This document shows, piece after piece, positions 36,860 through 47,150 of a DNA stretch of 64,000 nt. A program made the position numbers and the translations under genes. Source of the DNA: Rhodothermus profundi (GTDB taxonomy: Bacteria > Bacteroidota > Rhodothermia > Rhodothermales > Rhodothermaceae). Where the stretch lies: positions 1 through 64,000 of the forward strand of contig NZ_FRAU01000003.1 in the NCBI RefSeq assembly GCF_900142415.1, in the 5' to 3' direction. The notes below the pieces were generated by a model. The model made no database searches, was not told where the DNA came from, and saw only the letters and a program-made list of their open reading frames with translations. Positions within the stretch are counted from its first letter, which is position 1. Each line of letters starts with the position of its first letter.

Positions 36860-37672
36860 ATGGCGCTGATCCGTCCGTTCTACGATAAACCCTGGCCTGG
36901 TGCGTTGCGTCCGGCCGCCCAAGCCCTCTGGCACTGGCATCTGGCGCTTCGCAGACCGAACATGCCGGTCGGGACGGTCGAAGAGCTCCAGGCGTTTCTG
37001 GAGATTGAGGCGCGGCGAATGCAGGAAGGAAAAGCGGTTCGGATCGTTCCGGAAGAGATATGGCAGGCCGCCTGGAAGACAGCGGAGCAACACCAGCTTC
37101 CTGTTGCGCTGCTGGCTGCGCAGGTGCGCTGGGCGTGGGTATGGAGGGGACCAGCGCGTTTCTCGGAAGCTGCCGTACTGGAGACTTTTCTACACGACTT
37201 TGCTGGTGCACATGGACGATTGCTGGCGCGGCTGGCCGGGGTGGGCACGCGTTTCCATGATCCCCAGATTGATGCGCTGGCAGCCGGATTTTTTCTGACA
37301 GATCGGCTGACGCGGCTGCCGCGCGATCTGGCCGCCGATCGCCTGTTCATTCCGCTGGATGATCTAGAGCGGGCTGGCGTATCGGTGGAGCTGTTGCAGC
37401 GCGGAGCGGACAATCCAGCTGTTCGGCGGTTGCTCTGGAAACAGGTGGTGCGTGCGCGAGAAGCGCTGGCGCGCGGACGCGCCCTGGTACACGAGCTGCC
37501 GCGGCGTTACGCTCGGGCACTTCGGCATGAGTGGATGCTGGCTCTGGAAGTGCTGCGCACTATTGAGCGGCGCAACTACGACGTCTGGCGCGGCCCTGTT
37601 CATCTCTCCCGCTGGCAGCGCTTGCAGGTGGCCTACCAGGCACGCTTCTCTCGAGTAGCCTTTCGCACATGA
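36860..37672 (+). CDS. Squalene/phytoene synthase-like protein lacking the first Asp-rich motif
   Basis: The 270-residue helical protein aligns with the trans-isoprenyl (squalene/phytoene) synthase family. The second metal-binding motif is visible in LPRDLAADRLFIPLDDLERA, followed by GVSVELLQRG as in phytoene synthases. Where the first DxxxD motif should stand, near residues 20-45, the protein reads ALWHWHLALRRPNMPVGT and has no Asp pair. Active head-to-head synthases need both motifs, so it may be non-catalytic, like the NDUFAF6 group, or use a changed mechanism. It lies 3 bases after a crotonase gene. No other carotenoid or hopanoid genes are in the window. Confidence 0.68.
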   Translation: MALIRPFYDKPWPGALRPAAQALWHWHLALRRPNMPVGTVEELQAFLEIEARRMQEGKAVRIVPEEIWQAAWKTAEQHQLPVALLAAQVRWAWVWRGPARFSEAAVLETFLHDFAGAHGRLLARLAGVGTRFHDPQIDALAAGFFLTDRLTRLPRDLAADRLFIPLDDLERAGVSVELLQRGADNPAVRRLLWKQVVRAREALARGRALVHELPRRYARALRHEWMLALEVLRTIERRNYDVWRGPVHLSRWQRLQVAYQARFSRVAFRT

Positions 37673-37775
37673 CCCCAGCCATCTTACAAGTAACGGAAGC
37701 CCTTCCTTTTTCGATGGATTTTGGTAAATTGGCAGCGCTTCCTGCCTTCCTTTAGCCAACCAACCCGCTGCAGCC

Positions 37776-40700
37776 ATGCGCAAACTAACCGCCGTGCTTC
37801 TTGGATGGCTCATCGTTCCCCTTGCCTGGGCCCAGATTGACACCGCGCGGGTTCATGGCTTAACAGCCCGGCAGATTGGTCCGGCCGGGATGAGTGGCCG
37901 CGTGGTTGCGCTGGCCGTGGAGCCGGGCAATCCGGACGTGATCTACGTGGGCGCTGCCAGTGGTGGACTCTGGCGCAGCGAAGATGGGGGGGTGACATGG
38001 ACGCCACTTTTTGACAAACAGCCCGTCCCTTCCATCGGCGCTATTGCTATCGACCCCAACAATCCGGATGTGATCTGGGTGGGCACCGGTGAAGGGACGC
38101 CGCGCAACAGTGCCTCGGTGGGTAACGGCGTCTACAAAAGCGTAGATCGAGGGCGAACCTGGATGCATCTTGGACTGGAAGAGAGCGAGCGCATTCAGAC
38201 CATTGTCATTGATCCGCGCAACTCCGATGTCGTCTACGTAGCCGCCCTGGGACCGGCCTGGCGCGATGGAGGACAGCGCGGACTCTACAAAACTACGGAC
38301 GGGGGCAAGACGTGGACAAAGATTCTGGGCGACAATGAGCGCACTGGCGCCGACAAGATTCTGATGGATCCCCGCAATCCAGACAAGTTGATCGTCAGTC
38401 TCTGGGAATACCGACGCTGGCCCTGGTTCTTCAAGTCAGGCGGGCCGGGTTCCGGGCTCTACATCACCTATGATGGCGGCCAGACCTGGAAGCGCATCAC
38501 AGCAAAAGAAGGACTGCCTGAGGGAGAACTGGGCCGGATGGGGCTGGCGCTGGCCCCCTCAAATCCAGATGTGGTGTACGCCCTGATTGAAGCCAAGCGG
38601 AGCGGACTGTACCGCTCGGACGATGGCGGACACACCTGGCGCAAAGTGAACGATGAGCTCAACTTACACTATCGCCCCTTCTATTTCTCGTTGCTTCAGG
38701 TTGATCCGACCAATGAAAACCGGCTTTACTACGGCCAGTACGACCTCCGCGTGAGCGAAGACGGCGGCAAGACGTTTCGCCCCCTGGCTCCGGCCAGTCT
38801 CGTGCATCCTGACCATCACGCGCTCATCGTGCATCCGGATGATCCCCGGTACCTGATCGATGGCAACGACGGCGGTGTGTACATCTCTCGAGATCGCGGG
38901 CGCACCTGGCGTTTTGTTGAAAACCTGCCGCTTGGCCAGTATTACCATATTGATTTCGACATGGACATGCCGTACAACATTTACGGCGGCATGCAAGACA
39001 ACGGCTCCTGGCGCGGCCCTGCCTACGTGTGGCAGCGCGGAGGCATTCGCAACCACCTCTTTCAGGAAGTAGGGTTTGGCGATGGGTTTCACACGACCTG
39101 GGACCGGAGCAACCCGCGTTACGGCTACAGCATGTCGCAACGGGGATTTCTGATGCGGTACGATCTGGTTACCGGCGAACGCAAAGACATCCGGCCTGCT
39201 CCGCCTGCTGATACCGTGGAGTTGCGCTTCAACTGGAATGCCGGCTTTGCCGTAGATCCGTTTGATCCAGAGACCATTTACCTGGGCAGCCAGTTCGTTC
39301 ACAGAAGCACAGATCGCGGAGAAACCTGGGAAATTATCAGCCCGGACCTGACTACCAACAACCCCGAGTGGCAGCAGCAGCTCAAAAGCGGAGGATTGAC
39401 CTACGACGTAACCGGTGCCGAAAACTTTACCACCATCACGGTCATTGCGCCCAGTCCGGTCGAACGCGGCGTGATCTGGGTGGGGACAGACGATGGGCAG
39501 GTCCATCTCACGCGAGACGGAGGAAAAACCTGGGTCAACCTTTCCCGACGCATTAAAGGGGTGCCCGAATTTACCTGGGTGCCCCATATCGAACCCTCGC
39601 CGTTCAATGCGGCAGAGGCATATGTGGTGTTCGATAACCACCGCCGCGGCGACTGGACGCCCTACATTTTCAAGACAACCGACTACGGACGCACCTGGAC
39701 AGCGCTTTCTACCGAAGGTATTCAGGGGTATTGCCACGTCATTCGCCAGGATCCAGTGGAGCCCCGGCTGCTTTACCTGGGCACCGAATTCGGATTGTAT
39801 ATCAGCACCGATGGGGGGGACCATTGGACCAAGTGGCATGAAGGCATCCCAACCGTTCCGGTGCGTGACATTCGCGTGCATCCCCGAGAGCATGACCTGA
39901 TTGTAGGAACGCACGGGCGCAGCGCCTACGTGATTGATGACATTCGGGCCCTGCGGCTATTGGCGCGGGAAGGTAACCAGGTACTGGAAGATTCGCTGCG
40001 CATCCTGACCGTTCGGGATGGCATCGCAGTTACCCTGAAATATGCAGACGGGTCGCGCTTCCCGGCTCATGGAATTTTCCGCGGGGAAAACCGTCCGCTG
40101 GGCGCGTTGATCACCTATCAGGTGCTTCCGAAAGGCGATCCAGACAGCGTGCGGGTTACGGTAGAAATTGTTGATGCCGAGGGCACGGTGATCCGGAAGC
40201 TTCAGGGACCGGCAAAGCCCGGCATCAACCGGGTCGTGTGGGATCTGCGTCGGAAAGGTCCGGAGTTCCCTTCCCTGGAGGCCCCCCGTCGTCGGCCAGA
40301 CAGGGAGCGGCCCGGGGTTACGGTGCTGCCGGGCACTTATAAGGTGCGGCTGAAGCTGGAAGGTCGGGCTGACTCCGCAGAAGTGCAGGTGTTGCCAGAT
40401 CCGCGACTGCCGGTCACGGAAGCAGAGCGCCGGGCAAAGTTTGCTGCGCTGATGCGCGTAGAGCGCAACATTGAGACAGCGGCCGAAGCCATGAAACGGC
40501 TACGCAAGACCCGGCAGGCGTTGCAACACCTACTGGAAAAGATTCGGGAACGGAAGGACACGCTGGCCCGGGAAGTCCGGCAAGAGGCGCGTCGACTTCA
40601 GCAGCGGCTGGACTCGTTGCGCTATCAGATCGTGCAAAAAGAGGTGCAGGGATTGTTGCGGGATCCCCGGGTGCTTGCGGCACAACTGGGATATGTGTAC

Positions 40701-40907
40701 CGCTCGTTGCAGTCGTCCTGGGATGCCCCCACTCCGGCGCAGTTGAAATATCTGGAGATTGCCGAAAAGCGGATGCAGGAAATTCTGGATCAGATTAACC
40801 GCTTCTATGCAGAGGAGCTGCCGCCTTTCCGGGCGAAGGTTGAAGCGTTAGCGCTGGAATGGATTCCGGCATTTGAAAAGCCCCTGGCCATGCCGGCGCG
40901 TCAGTAA
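37776..40907 (+). CDS. Secreted Asp-box (BNR/sortilin-like) beta-propeller protein
   Basis: This is a 1043-residue secreted protein with a clear signal peptide (MRKLTAVLLGWLIVPLAWA). Residues about 25-720 contain at least eleven Asp-box motifs of type S/T-x-D-G-G-x-T-W (SEDGGVTW, TTDGGKTW, TYDGGQTW, SDDGGHTW, STDRGETW and others). These predict two stacked beta-propellers of the VPS10/sortilin or xyloglucanase-like kind. A beta-sandwich follows (about 760-860), then a helical C-terminus rich in Lys/Arg/Gln. Related proteins are often annotated glycosyl hydrolase, but the hydrolase Asp pair cannot be confirmed here. No type IX sorting domain is seen at the C-terminus. It is monocistronic, closed by a strong terminator. 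Confidence 0.85.
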   Translation: MRKLTAVLLGWLIVPLAWAQIDTARVHGLTARQIGPAGMSGRVVALAVEPGNPDVIYVGAASGGLWRSEDGGVTWTPLFDKQPVPSIGAIAIDPNNPDVIWVGTGEGTPRNSASVGNGVYKSVDRGRTWMHLGLEESERIQTIVIDPRNSDVVYVAALGPAWRDGGQRGLYKTTDGGKTWTKILGDNERTGADKILMDPRNPDKLIVSLWEYRRWPWFFKSGGPGSGLYITYDGGQTWKRITAKEGLPEGELGRMGLALAPSNPDVVYALIEAKRSGLYRSDDGGHTWRKVNDELNLHYRPFYFSLLQVDPTNENRLYYGQYDLRVSEDGGKTFRPLAPASLVHPDHHALIVHPDDPRYLIDGNDGGVYISRDRGRTWRFVENLPLGQYYHIDFDMDMPYNIYGGMQDNGSWRGPAYVWQRGGIRNHLFQEVGFGDGFHTTWDRSNPRYGYSMSQRGFLMRYDLVTGERKDIRPAPPADTVELRFNWNAGFAVDPFDPETIYLGSQFVHRSTDRGETWEIISPDLTTNNPEWQQQLKSGGLTYDVTGAENFTTITVIAPSPVERGVIWVGTDDGQVHLTRDGGKTWVNLSRRIKGVPEFTWVPHIEPSPFNAAEAYVVFDNHRRGDWTPYIFKTTDYGRTWTALSTEGIQGYCHVIRQDPVEPRLLYLGTEFGLYISTDGGDHWTKWHEGIPTVPVRDIRVHPREHDLIVGTHGRSAYVIDDIRALRLLAREGNQVLEDSLRILTVRDGIAVTLKYADGSRFPAHGIFRGENRPLGALITYQVLPKGDPDSVRVTVEIVDAEGTVIRKLQGPAKPGINRVVWDLRRKGPEFPSLEAPRRRPDRERPGVTVLPGTYKVRLKLEGRADSAEVQVLPDPRLPVTEAERRAKFAALMRVERNIETAAEAMKRLRKTRQALQHLLEKIRERKDTLAREVRQEARRLQQRLDSLRYQIVQKEVQGLLRDPRVLAAQLGYVYRSLQSSWDAPTPAQLKYLEIAEKRMQEILDQINRFYAEELPPFRAKVEALALEWIPAFEKPLAMPARQ

Positions 40908-40940
40908 ACAGGTAGGCCTTTAACCAAACAGGTAGTGCCA

Positions 40941-40975
40941 GCGGGCCGGTTCTCTTGCCGAACCGGCCCGCTTTT
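40941..40975 (+). terminator. Rho-independent terminator after the Asp-box gene
   Basis: GCGGGCCGGTTC (40941-40952) pairs perfectly with GAACCGGCCCGC (40960-40971) around a 7-base loop, followed by TTTT. Confidence 0.92.
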
Positions 40976-41072
40976 CTAATAGGGTCACTTTGAACGGTTT
41001 TTCACATCACCCCGCCTTATATTGTAAAGACGACTGCACAGCAAAAACGCATGGGCAACGCAGCACGAAACT

Positions 41073-42074
41073 ATGACGACGTATCGGGAGGCCGGGGTAG
41101 ATATTGAGGCGGGTGAGGAGTTGGTGCGCCGCATCAAACCGCTGGTGCGTGCGACGTTTACGCCCGGGGTGCTGACCGACATAGGTGCTTTTGGGGCTTT
41201 CTTTGAGCCAAATTTTTCAGCCTATCGACGGCCGGTGCTGGTTTCCTCAGTAGACGGTGTGGGAACGAAGCTGAAGGTAGCCTTTCTAATGAATCGGCAT
41301 GATACGGTAGGGCAGGACCTGGTCAATCACTGCGTGAACGACATTGCAGTCTGTGGGGCGCGCCCTCTGTTTTTCCTGGACTATCTCGCCACAGGGCGAC
41401 TGAAGCCAGAAGTGGCTGAGCAGATTATTCAAGGATTTGCCAGGGCCTGCCGAGCGAATGGCTGTGCGCTGATTGGGGGCGAAACGGCAGAGATGCCCGA
41501 CTTTTACGCACCCGAGGAGTATGACTTGGCCGGAATGATTGTGGGCATTGTGGACCGTGAGGCGATTCTGGACGGCCGTCGGGTGCAGGCAGGCGATCTG
41601 CTGATTGGGCTACCTTCGACGGGCTTGCACACAAACGGCTACTCGCTGGCCCGCAAAGTATTACTGGAGCGGTTCTCGGTGCATGACCGGCCGTCTGAAC
41701 TGGGGGGGCAGTCCGTAGGTGAGGCCCTGCTGGCTGTGCATCGGTCGTACCTGCGCCCTATTCGGGCGTTGATTGAAGCCGATTGTGTGCATGCGCTGGT
41801 GCATGTAACGGGTGGGGGCATTCCGGGTAATACCCGGCGGGTAGTGCCTGAAGGGCTGCGTTTTGAGGTTGACTACGAGGCGTGGGAGCGGCCTGCCATT
41901 TTTCGGCTGATTCAAGAGCTGGGTGAGGTGCCGGAGGACGACATGCGGCGCACGTTCAATTTAGGAATCGGCCTGATTGCTATTGTGCCAGCCGACCGTA
42001 AGGCAGAGGCAATCCAAGCGCTTGAGGCGCTCGGTGAGCAACCGGTAGAGATCGGGCGGATTGTACAGGCCTGA
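41073..42074 (+). CDS. purM: Phosphoribosylformylglycinamidine cyclo-ligase (AIR synthase)
   Basis: PurM closes the imidazole ring of FGAM with ATP to make AIR, step five of purine synthesis. The 333-residue product has the family N-terminus ([19 protein letters not shown]), the ATP-binding [16 protein letters not shown], the conserved [20 protein letters not shown], and [11 protein letters not shown] with later [12 protein letters not shown]-type sequence ([14 protein letters not shown]). It has its own upstream region after a terminator and a weak hairpin at its stop codon, so it is probably transcribed alone. Confidence 0.96.
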   Translation: MTTYREAGVDIEAGEELVRRIKPLVRATFTPGVLTDIGAFGAFFEPNFSAYRRPVLVSSVDGVGTKLKVAFLMNRHDTVGQDLVNHCVNDIAVCGARPLFFLDYLATGRLKPEVAEQIIQGFARACRANGCALIGGETAEMPDFYAPEEYDLAGMIVGIVDREAILDGRRVQAGDLLIGLPSTGLHTNGYSLARKVLLERFSVHDRPSELGGQSVGEALLAVHRSYLRPIRALIEADCVHALVHVTGGGIPGNTRRVVPEGLRFEVDYEAWERPAIFRLIQELGEVPEDDMRRTFNLGIGLIAIVPADRKAEAIQALEALGEQPVEIGRIVQA

Positions 42075-42091
42075 AGGACGAGGCCTCTTTT
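42067..42091 (+). terminator. Weak hairpin overlapping the purM stop
   Basis: AGGCCT (42067-42072) can pair with AGGCCT (42081-42086) around 8 bases, followed by CTTTT. The stem is only 6 bp and includes the stop codon, so termination would be partial. Confidence 0.4.
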
Positions 42092-42181
42092 CCTGAGCGG
42101 AGAACCTGTTGCGAGAAAACCGGTTATCTCGGAAATTCCGTTTACCTCATAAAACCGTATCTGTCGTCAGAAAAAGTTGCC

Positions 42182-42877
42182 ATGTTGTCGCTGGTCGTTA
42201 TTCTGATCTTGAGCTATCTGGTAGGCTCCATCCCGGGAAGTGTATGGGTGGGGCAATTAATGTATGGTATTGACGTGCGTCGATATGGCAGTGGCAATGC
42301 CGGCGCTACGAATGTTTTTCGCGTGCTGGGTTGGAAAGCAGGGATTCTGGCCACTGTGGTGGATCTGGGGAAAGGCTTGCTGGCTGCCGGTGTGATTGCC
42401 ACGCTGCGGATTGACGATCTACCTTCTGGTTTTGCATACTGGCATATCGAAACGGTGGTGCGGTTGATGGCCGGCATTGCGGCCGTGCTGGGCCACATGT
42501 TTCCTGTCTGGGCTGGCTTTCGAGGAGGAAAGGGGGTTAATACATCGGCGGGTGTGTTGCTGGCCCTGACGCCGGTTACAACGCTCATTACGGCGGCTGT
42601 ATTTGTGGTAGTGCTTTTGATTTCACGGTATGTCTCGCTGGCGTCCATTGTGGCCGCGATAGCTTTTCCTTCGACGGTAGCGATTCGTAAGTACGTGTTT
42701 GGCATCGAATCACTGGATGCCAGCCTGTTGGTGTTTGGTGTTGTATTGGCCGTTATTGTGATCTGGGCGCACCGCTCTAATATCCGGCGGTTGCTCAGCG
42801 GGACGGAGAATCGCGTGCGCACATTCCGGCCGGCCCGCGGGATGCTAGGACGCGGTGAACTGAAGCCGAGATACTAA
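42182..42877 (+). CDS. plsY: Acyl-phosphate:glycerol-3-phosphate acyltransferase
   Basis: PlsY transfers an acyl group from acyl-phosphate to glycerol 3-phosphate in the inner membrane, starting phospholipid synthesis. The 231-residue protein has five or six membrane helices and all three conserved motifs: SIPGSVWVGQ (motif 1), RRYGSGNAGATNVFRVLG (motif 2), and GHMFPVWAGFRGGKGVNTSAG (motif 3, quoted by its core HMFPVWAGFRGGKG). It is followed 28 bases later by gpsA, which makes its glycerol 3-phosphate substrate, a natural functional pair. The basic C-terminal tail (RPARGMLGRGELKPRY) is longer than in many homologs. Confidence 0.95.
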   Translation: MLSLVVILILSYLVGSIPGSVWVGQLMYGIDVRRYGSGNAGATNVFRVLGWKAGILATVVDLGKGLLAAGVIATLRIDDLPSGFAYWHIETVVRLMAGIAAVLGHMFPVWAGFRGGKGVNTSAGVLLALTPVTTLITAAVFVVVLLISRYVSLASIVAAIAFPSTVAIRKYVFGIESLDASLLVFGVVLAVIVIWAHRSNIRRLLSGTENRVRTFRPARGMLGRGELKPRY

Positions 42878-42905
42878 GCGACTTTGATAACAACGAGGCG
42901 GAGCC

Positions 42906-44012
42906 ATGAAGGCGCACGCCAGCCAGGCCCACCAGCCGGCCGGGCGCAAAGTGACGGTTTTCGGAGCGGGGAGCTGGGGGACGGCACTGGCTCTGCTGCT
43001 GGCGTCAAATGGGCATGCGGTAACGCTCTGGGCCCGGCGTGCTCAGGTGGCCGAGCACATCCGTCGCACGCGGCACAATCCGACCTATCTGCCCGAAGTT
43101 GAACTGCCTGCTTCTATTCAGGTAACGGCTGAGCTCCGAGAAGCGGCGGTGGCGCGTGAAGTCTGGATTGTCGCCACACCTGCGCAGGCAGTGCGCGCGC
43201 TGGCTGAGCAGCTTCGGCCCTGGGCGCATCCGGCACTGATTATCGTATCGGTGGCTAAGGGATTGGAGATTGCCACGCTGAAAACGACAACGCAGGTGCT
43301 GGCTGAGGTACTGCCCATAGTGCCTCGGGAACGAATCGGGGTGCTCTACGGTCCCAGCCATGCAGAAGAAGTGGCGGCCGGTATGCCGACTACGGTGGTG
43401 GCATCGGCGCCCTCCTGTGCGGTAGCAGAAGAGATTCAGGAGCTGTTTATGGCGCCTACCTTTCGGGTGTATGTCAACCCGGACCTGATCGGGGTCGAGA
43501 TCGCCGGATCGGTTAAAAACGTGCTGGCACTGGCCGCCGGGATGAGTGATGGGGTAGGATTTGGCGACAACGCGAAGGCCGCGCTGATTACCCGTGGATT
43601 GGCCGAGATCCAGCGGCTGGGCGTGCGTCTGGGAGCCGACCCGTCTACCTTTGCCGGTCTGGCCGGCATTGGCGATCTGGTGGTCACCTGCATGAGCCGT
43701 CACAGCCGTAACCGCTACGTGGGGGAGCAGATTGGCCGGGGACGCACGCTTGAGGAGGTGCAGCAAGAAATGCAGATGGTGGCAGAGGGCGTGCCAACGA
43801 CTGCCGCGGTTTACCGGCTGGCGCGTGAGCTGGGCGTTGAGATGCCGATCACGGAAGCCGTTTATCAGATCCTGTTTGAGGGGAAAAAGCCGCGAGAAGC
43901 TGTTCGGGAACTGATGGCGCGCGAAGCCAAGTACGAAGACTGGCTGCCCCGCTCCACGGATACAGCCCCCCCCAATGGAGTGGCTGCCTCGGAAACGACT
44001 TCTTCTCGATAG
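42906..44012 (+). CDS. gpsA: Glycerol-3-phosphate dehydrogenase [NAD(P)+]
   Basis: GpsA reduces dihydroxyacetone phosphate to glycerol 3-phosphate for phospholipids. The 368-residue product has a 15-residue basic extension before the Rossmann motif VTVFGAGSWGTALALLLA. The substrate-binding region includes LYGPSHAEEVAAGMPT. The catalytic-Lys block is SVKNVLALAAGMSDGVGFGD, followed by NAKAALITRGLAEI. The C-terminal 25 residues (STDTAPPNGVAASETTSSR) look disordered. A GAGGCGGAG ribosome-binding sequence precedes the ATG. It is co-oriented with plsY and with the AlbA_2 gene 17 bases downstream. Confidence 0.96.
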   Translation: MKAHASQAHQPAGRKVTVFGAGSWGTALALLLASNGHAVTLWARRAQVAEHIRRTRHNPTYLPEVELPASIQVTAELREAAVAREVWIVATPAQAVRALAEQLRPWAHPALIIVSVAKGLEIATLKTTTQVLAEVLPIVPRERIGVLYGPSHAEEVAAGMPTTVVASAPSCAVAEEIQELFMAPTFRVYVNPDLIGVEIAGSVKNVLALAAGMSDGVGFGDNAKAALITRGLAEIQRLGVRLGADPSTFAGLAGIGDLVVTCMSRHSRNRYVGEQIGRGRTLEEVQQEMQMVAEGVPTTAAVYRLARELGVEMPITEAVYQILFEGKKPREAVRELMAREAKYEDWLPRSTDTAPPNGVAASETTSSR

Positions 44013-44029
44013 CCCGATGCGGTCCCGCC

Positions 44030-44686
44030 ATGACGCTTCAGGAATTGAACCAGCTAGTAGCCCTGGGCGAAGGGCTTACGCTGGAGTTCAAACGGCGCGT
44101 TCCGCGCCCCGAACGTATCGCTAAGGAAGTCATTGCCTTTGCTAATACGCGGGGCGGGCGCCTTTTGCTGGGCGTGGACGACAGCGGCACTATTGTGGGA
44201 GTGCGTGACCCTGATGAAGAAGTCTTTGCGTTGCGTCAGGCGTTGCGTCGGTGTGCCACACCGCCTATTCCTTTCACGATGGAACGCATTCCGGTGGAGC
44301 ATCGACGAGAGGTGATTGTCGTGACGATTGAAGAGAGTGCACGTAAGCCGCATTTTTTGCGGAATGGTCGCTATCGGCAAGCTTATATCCGCGTAGAGGA
44401 CCGGAGCATCGAAGCCAGTCCAGAAGTGCTGGCCCTGATGCGAGCAGAGCGACATCCGCGCAACGTTGTCTTCACTTTTGGCGAAAAAGAGCTGCTACTG
44501 ATGCGATACCTGGAGCACTACGGCCGCATCACTGTGCAGCAGTTCGCCCAGTTGGCCAATCTGTCGCGTCGGCAGGCGTCGCGGACTCTGGTACTTCTGA
44601 CAGAAGCCAACGTGCTGCGGCTGCACCCTGACGAGCCGCATGATTATTTCACGTTGGCCTACAGCCCTTCGTCTTCGACTGCTTGA
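44030..44686 (+). CDS. AlbA_2 (Schlafen-type) domain protein with C-terminal winged helix
   Basis: The 218-residue product has an AlbA_2 domain at residues 8-130: EGLTLEFKRRVPRPERIAKE, then VIAFANTRGGRLLLGVDDSG, and YRQAYIRVEDRS, the pattern of divergent AAA-4 or Schlafen-like regulators. Residues 145-205 form a winged helix (MRYLEHYGRITVQQFAQLAN, LSRRQASRTLVLLTEANVL). Two DNA-binding-type modules suggest a transcription factor. Its position directly after plsY-gpsA could mean regulation of phospholipid genes, but this is only positional. No ATPase motif was seen. Confidence 0.85.
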   Translation: MTLQELNQLVALGEGLTLEFKRRVPRPERIAKEVIAFANTRGGRLLLGVDDSGTIVGVRDPDEEVFALRQALRRCATPPIPFTMERIPVEHRREVIVVTIEESARKPHFLRNGRYRQAYIRVEDRSIEASPEVLALMRAERHPRNVVFTFGEKELLLMRYLEHYGRITVQQFAQLANLSRRQASRTLVLLTEANVLRLHPDEPHDYFTLAYSPSSSTA

Positions 44687-44798
44687 TGCTGGTGACACAC
44701 TCCTGGCACACCAGCGGTGTAGACTGGATACAAAATCCGGTCAGAATCCGTATCTTTTACCAGGCGCTCACTGATAAATCTGTTATTGCAACATAGAC

Positions 44799-47138
44799 AT
44801 GCCAGTTGTAGATGTCATTCCCCTGCACGAGACAACGCGCGAACGTTATCTGAATTTTGCGTTGTCCGTTATTACAAGCCGTGCCCTGCCAGACATTCGG
44901 GACGGCCTCAAGCCCGTCCAGCGACGCATCCTCTACGCTATGTTCCAGCATCTGCGCCTATATCCGGACGCGCGATACCGCAAAAGCGCGACCATCGTCG
45001 GCGAAGTGATGGGGAAATATCACCCGCACGGCGATGCAGCCATCTATGAGGCGATGGTGCGCATGGCGCAGGACTTCTCGCTGCGGTATCCGCTGGTGGA
45101 CGGGCACGGCAATTTTGGTTCGCTTGATGGCGATGCAGCGGCCGCCATGCGCTACACCGAAGCCCGACTGCGGCCGCTGGCCATGCAACTCCTGGAAGAA
45201 CTCCGGCGCCAGACCGTCCCTCTGCGTCCTAACTTCGACGGGACGCTTTTCGAACCGGTGGTCCTGCCGGCCCGCTTTCCGAACCTGATCGTCAACGGCG
45301 CCAGCGGGATTGCCGTCGGCATGGCGACCAATATTCCACCCCATAATCTCGGGGAAGTGATTGACGCGCTCATCTATCTGATTGACGTGCCCAATGCGCC
45401 GCTGGAGACTATTCTGGAGCGGTTCATTCAGGGACCCGACTTCCCAACCGGGGGGCGGGTACTAAACACACGGGAGGAGCTGTTGGAAATTTACCGCACA
45501 GGCGAGGGACCTATTGAGCTGCGGGGGGAATACAAATTAGAGGGGAAGACGCGGCTCGTTATTACGTCCATTCCGTACGGCGTCGCTAAAGCCGATCTGG
45601 TTGAAAAAATCGCCGAGCATATTGCGGCAGGTAAAGTGCCGCAACTGGCCGATGTGCGGGATGAATCGACCGACGAAGTGCGCATTGTGCTGGAATTGCG
45701 CCGCGGTGCCGATCCGGAGGCTGCTATGGCCTATCTGTTCCGGCATACGCCGCTCCAGACGCGCTTCCATGTGAACCTGACCTGTCTGGTCCCCACCGCC
45801 CATCCAGAAGTAGCAGCGCCCCGTAAGGTTGATCTGATGACCCTGCTGCGTGCATTTCTCGAATTCCGCATGGAAGTGGTGGTGCGGCGATTGCGCTACG
45901 ATCTGGAGCAGCTTGAACGCCGCATTCACATCCTGCGCGGGTTTGAAAAGATCTTCGGAGCGCTGGACGAGGCGCTGCGGATTATCCGCTCCTCACGCAA
46001 TAAGGCCGATGCGGCCCAGCGTCTGATGCACCGCTTCCAGCTCGACGAGACGCAGGCCGATGCCATTCTGGAAACAAAGCTGTACAAACTTTCGCGGATG
46101 GAAATAGAGGCTATCCGTCGCGAGCTGGAGGAAAAAGAGCAGCAGGCCGCCGAGCTCCGAACGCTCCTGGCCGACGAAGCGGCCCGCTGGCGACTCATTC
46201 GCGAAGAGCTAAAAGCGATCAAAAAGCAATTTGCCGATGCGCGCCGCACCGTCATTGCCGGACCCGACGAAGGCTTTGCCTATAACCAGGAAGCCTACAT
46301 CGTGGACGAGGATGTATACGTCATCGTTACGCGGGACGGCTGGGTCAAGCGCCAGCGCTCCTACACCGACGTGCAGAGCATCCGCGTCCGCGAAGGAGAT
46401 GCGGTAGGCTGGGTACTGCCCGGGTCGACGCGGGCCACTGTCGGCTTTTTTACCAACTTTGGTCGCTGCTACACCACGCGGATCGACGCACTGCCCAGCA
46501 CCACAGGCTACGGCAACCCTGTGCAGAAACTGTTTGACTTTTCCGACCGTGAACGGGTCGTCGGCGTGGTCGTGTTTGATGAGCGGGCGCTGCCCCGGCC
46601 GGTTCCGGAGCCTCCCGCCGAGCCGGCCCTGTTTGAGAATGGGGCCGAAGCGCCGCCCTGCGTGCATGTGGTGGCCGTGACGCGCAAGGGCCAGACGCTG
46701 CGCATCCCCATTGAAGGGTTCCGTGAACCCTCTACCCGAAACGGGCGGCTTTTTATGCGACTGGCCAGCGGGGATGAGGTGCTGGGCGTGGAGGTTGCCG
46801 CGGGCGACGAAAACGTCTGCCTGGCTTCCCGCAACGGGTATGTGCTCATTTTCCCGGTGCGGCAGATTCCGCCGGTCAAGTCCGCGGCCAAGGGGGTGAT
46901 TGCCATGCGGCTGGGCAAAGGAGATGAGGTGCTGGGCTTTACGTTAGCTTCAGCCGCCCGCCAGGGACTGGAAGTGGAAACCAGCCGGGGCCGACGCGAG
47001 ATCGTGCGCACTACCAAGTTTGAGGTGTCGCGCCGCGGCAATCGCGGCCGTCAGATCATCCGGCGGGGACATCTGGTGCGGGTCGTCCCGGCGCCCGTCG
47101 AAATTCGCTTCGAGCCCAGACGTAACGGACAGGGATAA
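44799..47138 (+). CDS. parC: DNA topoisomerase IV subunit A (ParC-like)
   Basis: This type IIA topoisomerase A subunit breaks and rejoins DNA through Tyr119 ([11 protein letters not shown]). The 779-residue product starts with the conserved [20 protein letters not shown] and contains the quinolone-region [20 protein letters not shown] coiled-coil tower covers about 370-480, and the C-terminal beta-pinwheel covers about 490-760. Close to the C-terminus, SRRGNRGRQ loosely recalls the GyrA box QRRGGKG, though its position is late. I call it ParC because it pairs with the adjacent B subunit and lacks a clear GyrA box; a gyrase-like activity cannot be excluded. parE follows 12 bases later. Confidence 0.85.
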   Translation: MPVVDVIPLHETTRERYLNFALSVITSRALPDIRDGLKPVQRRILYAMFQHLRLYPDARYRKSATIVGEVMGKYHPHGDAAIYEAMVRMAQDFSLRYPLVDGHGNFGSLDGDAAAAMRYTEARLRPLAMQLLEELRRQTVPLRPNFDGTLFEPVVLPARFPNLIVNGASGIAVGMATNIPPHNLGEVIDALIYLIDVPNAPLETILERFIQGPDFPTGGRVLNTREELLEIYRTGEGPIELRGEYKLEGKTRLVITSIPYGVAKADLVEKIAEHIAAGKVPQLADVRDESTDEVRIVLELRRGADPEAAMAYLFRHTPLQTRFHVNLTCLVPTAHPEVAAPRKVDLMTLLRAFLEFRMEVVVRRLRYDLEQLERRIHILRGFEKIFGALDEALRIIRSSRNKADAAQRLMHRFQLDETQADAILETKLYKLSRMEIEAIRRELEEKEQQAAELRTLLADEAARWRLIREELKAIKKQFADARRTVIAGPDEGFAYNQEAYIVDEDVYVIVTRDGWVKRQRSYTDVQSIRVREGDAVGWVLPGSTRATVGFFTNFGRCYTTRIDALPSTTGYGNPVQKLFDFSDRERVVGVVVFDERALPRPVPEPPAEPALFENGAEAPPCVHVVAVTRKGQTLRIPIEGFREPSTRNGRLFMRLASGDEVLGVEVAAGDENVCLASRNGYVLIFPVRQIPPVKSAAKGVIAMRLGKGDEVLGFTLASAARQGLEVETSRGRREIVRTTKFEVSRRGNRGRQIIRRGHLVRVVPAPVEIRFEPRRNGQG

Positions 47139-47150
47139 GCACGCAGACCA

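Noticed and set aside
38664-39914. 416-codon minus-strand frame opposite the Asp-box gene
   Set aside because: The plus-strand gene has a signal peptide and eleven family motifs; the antisense frame shows no domain and reflects GC-rich codon structure.
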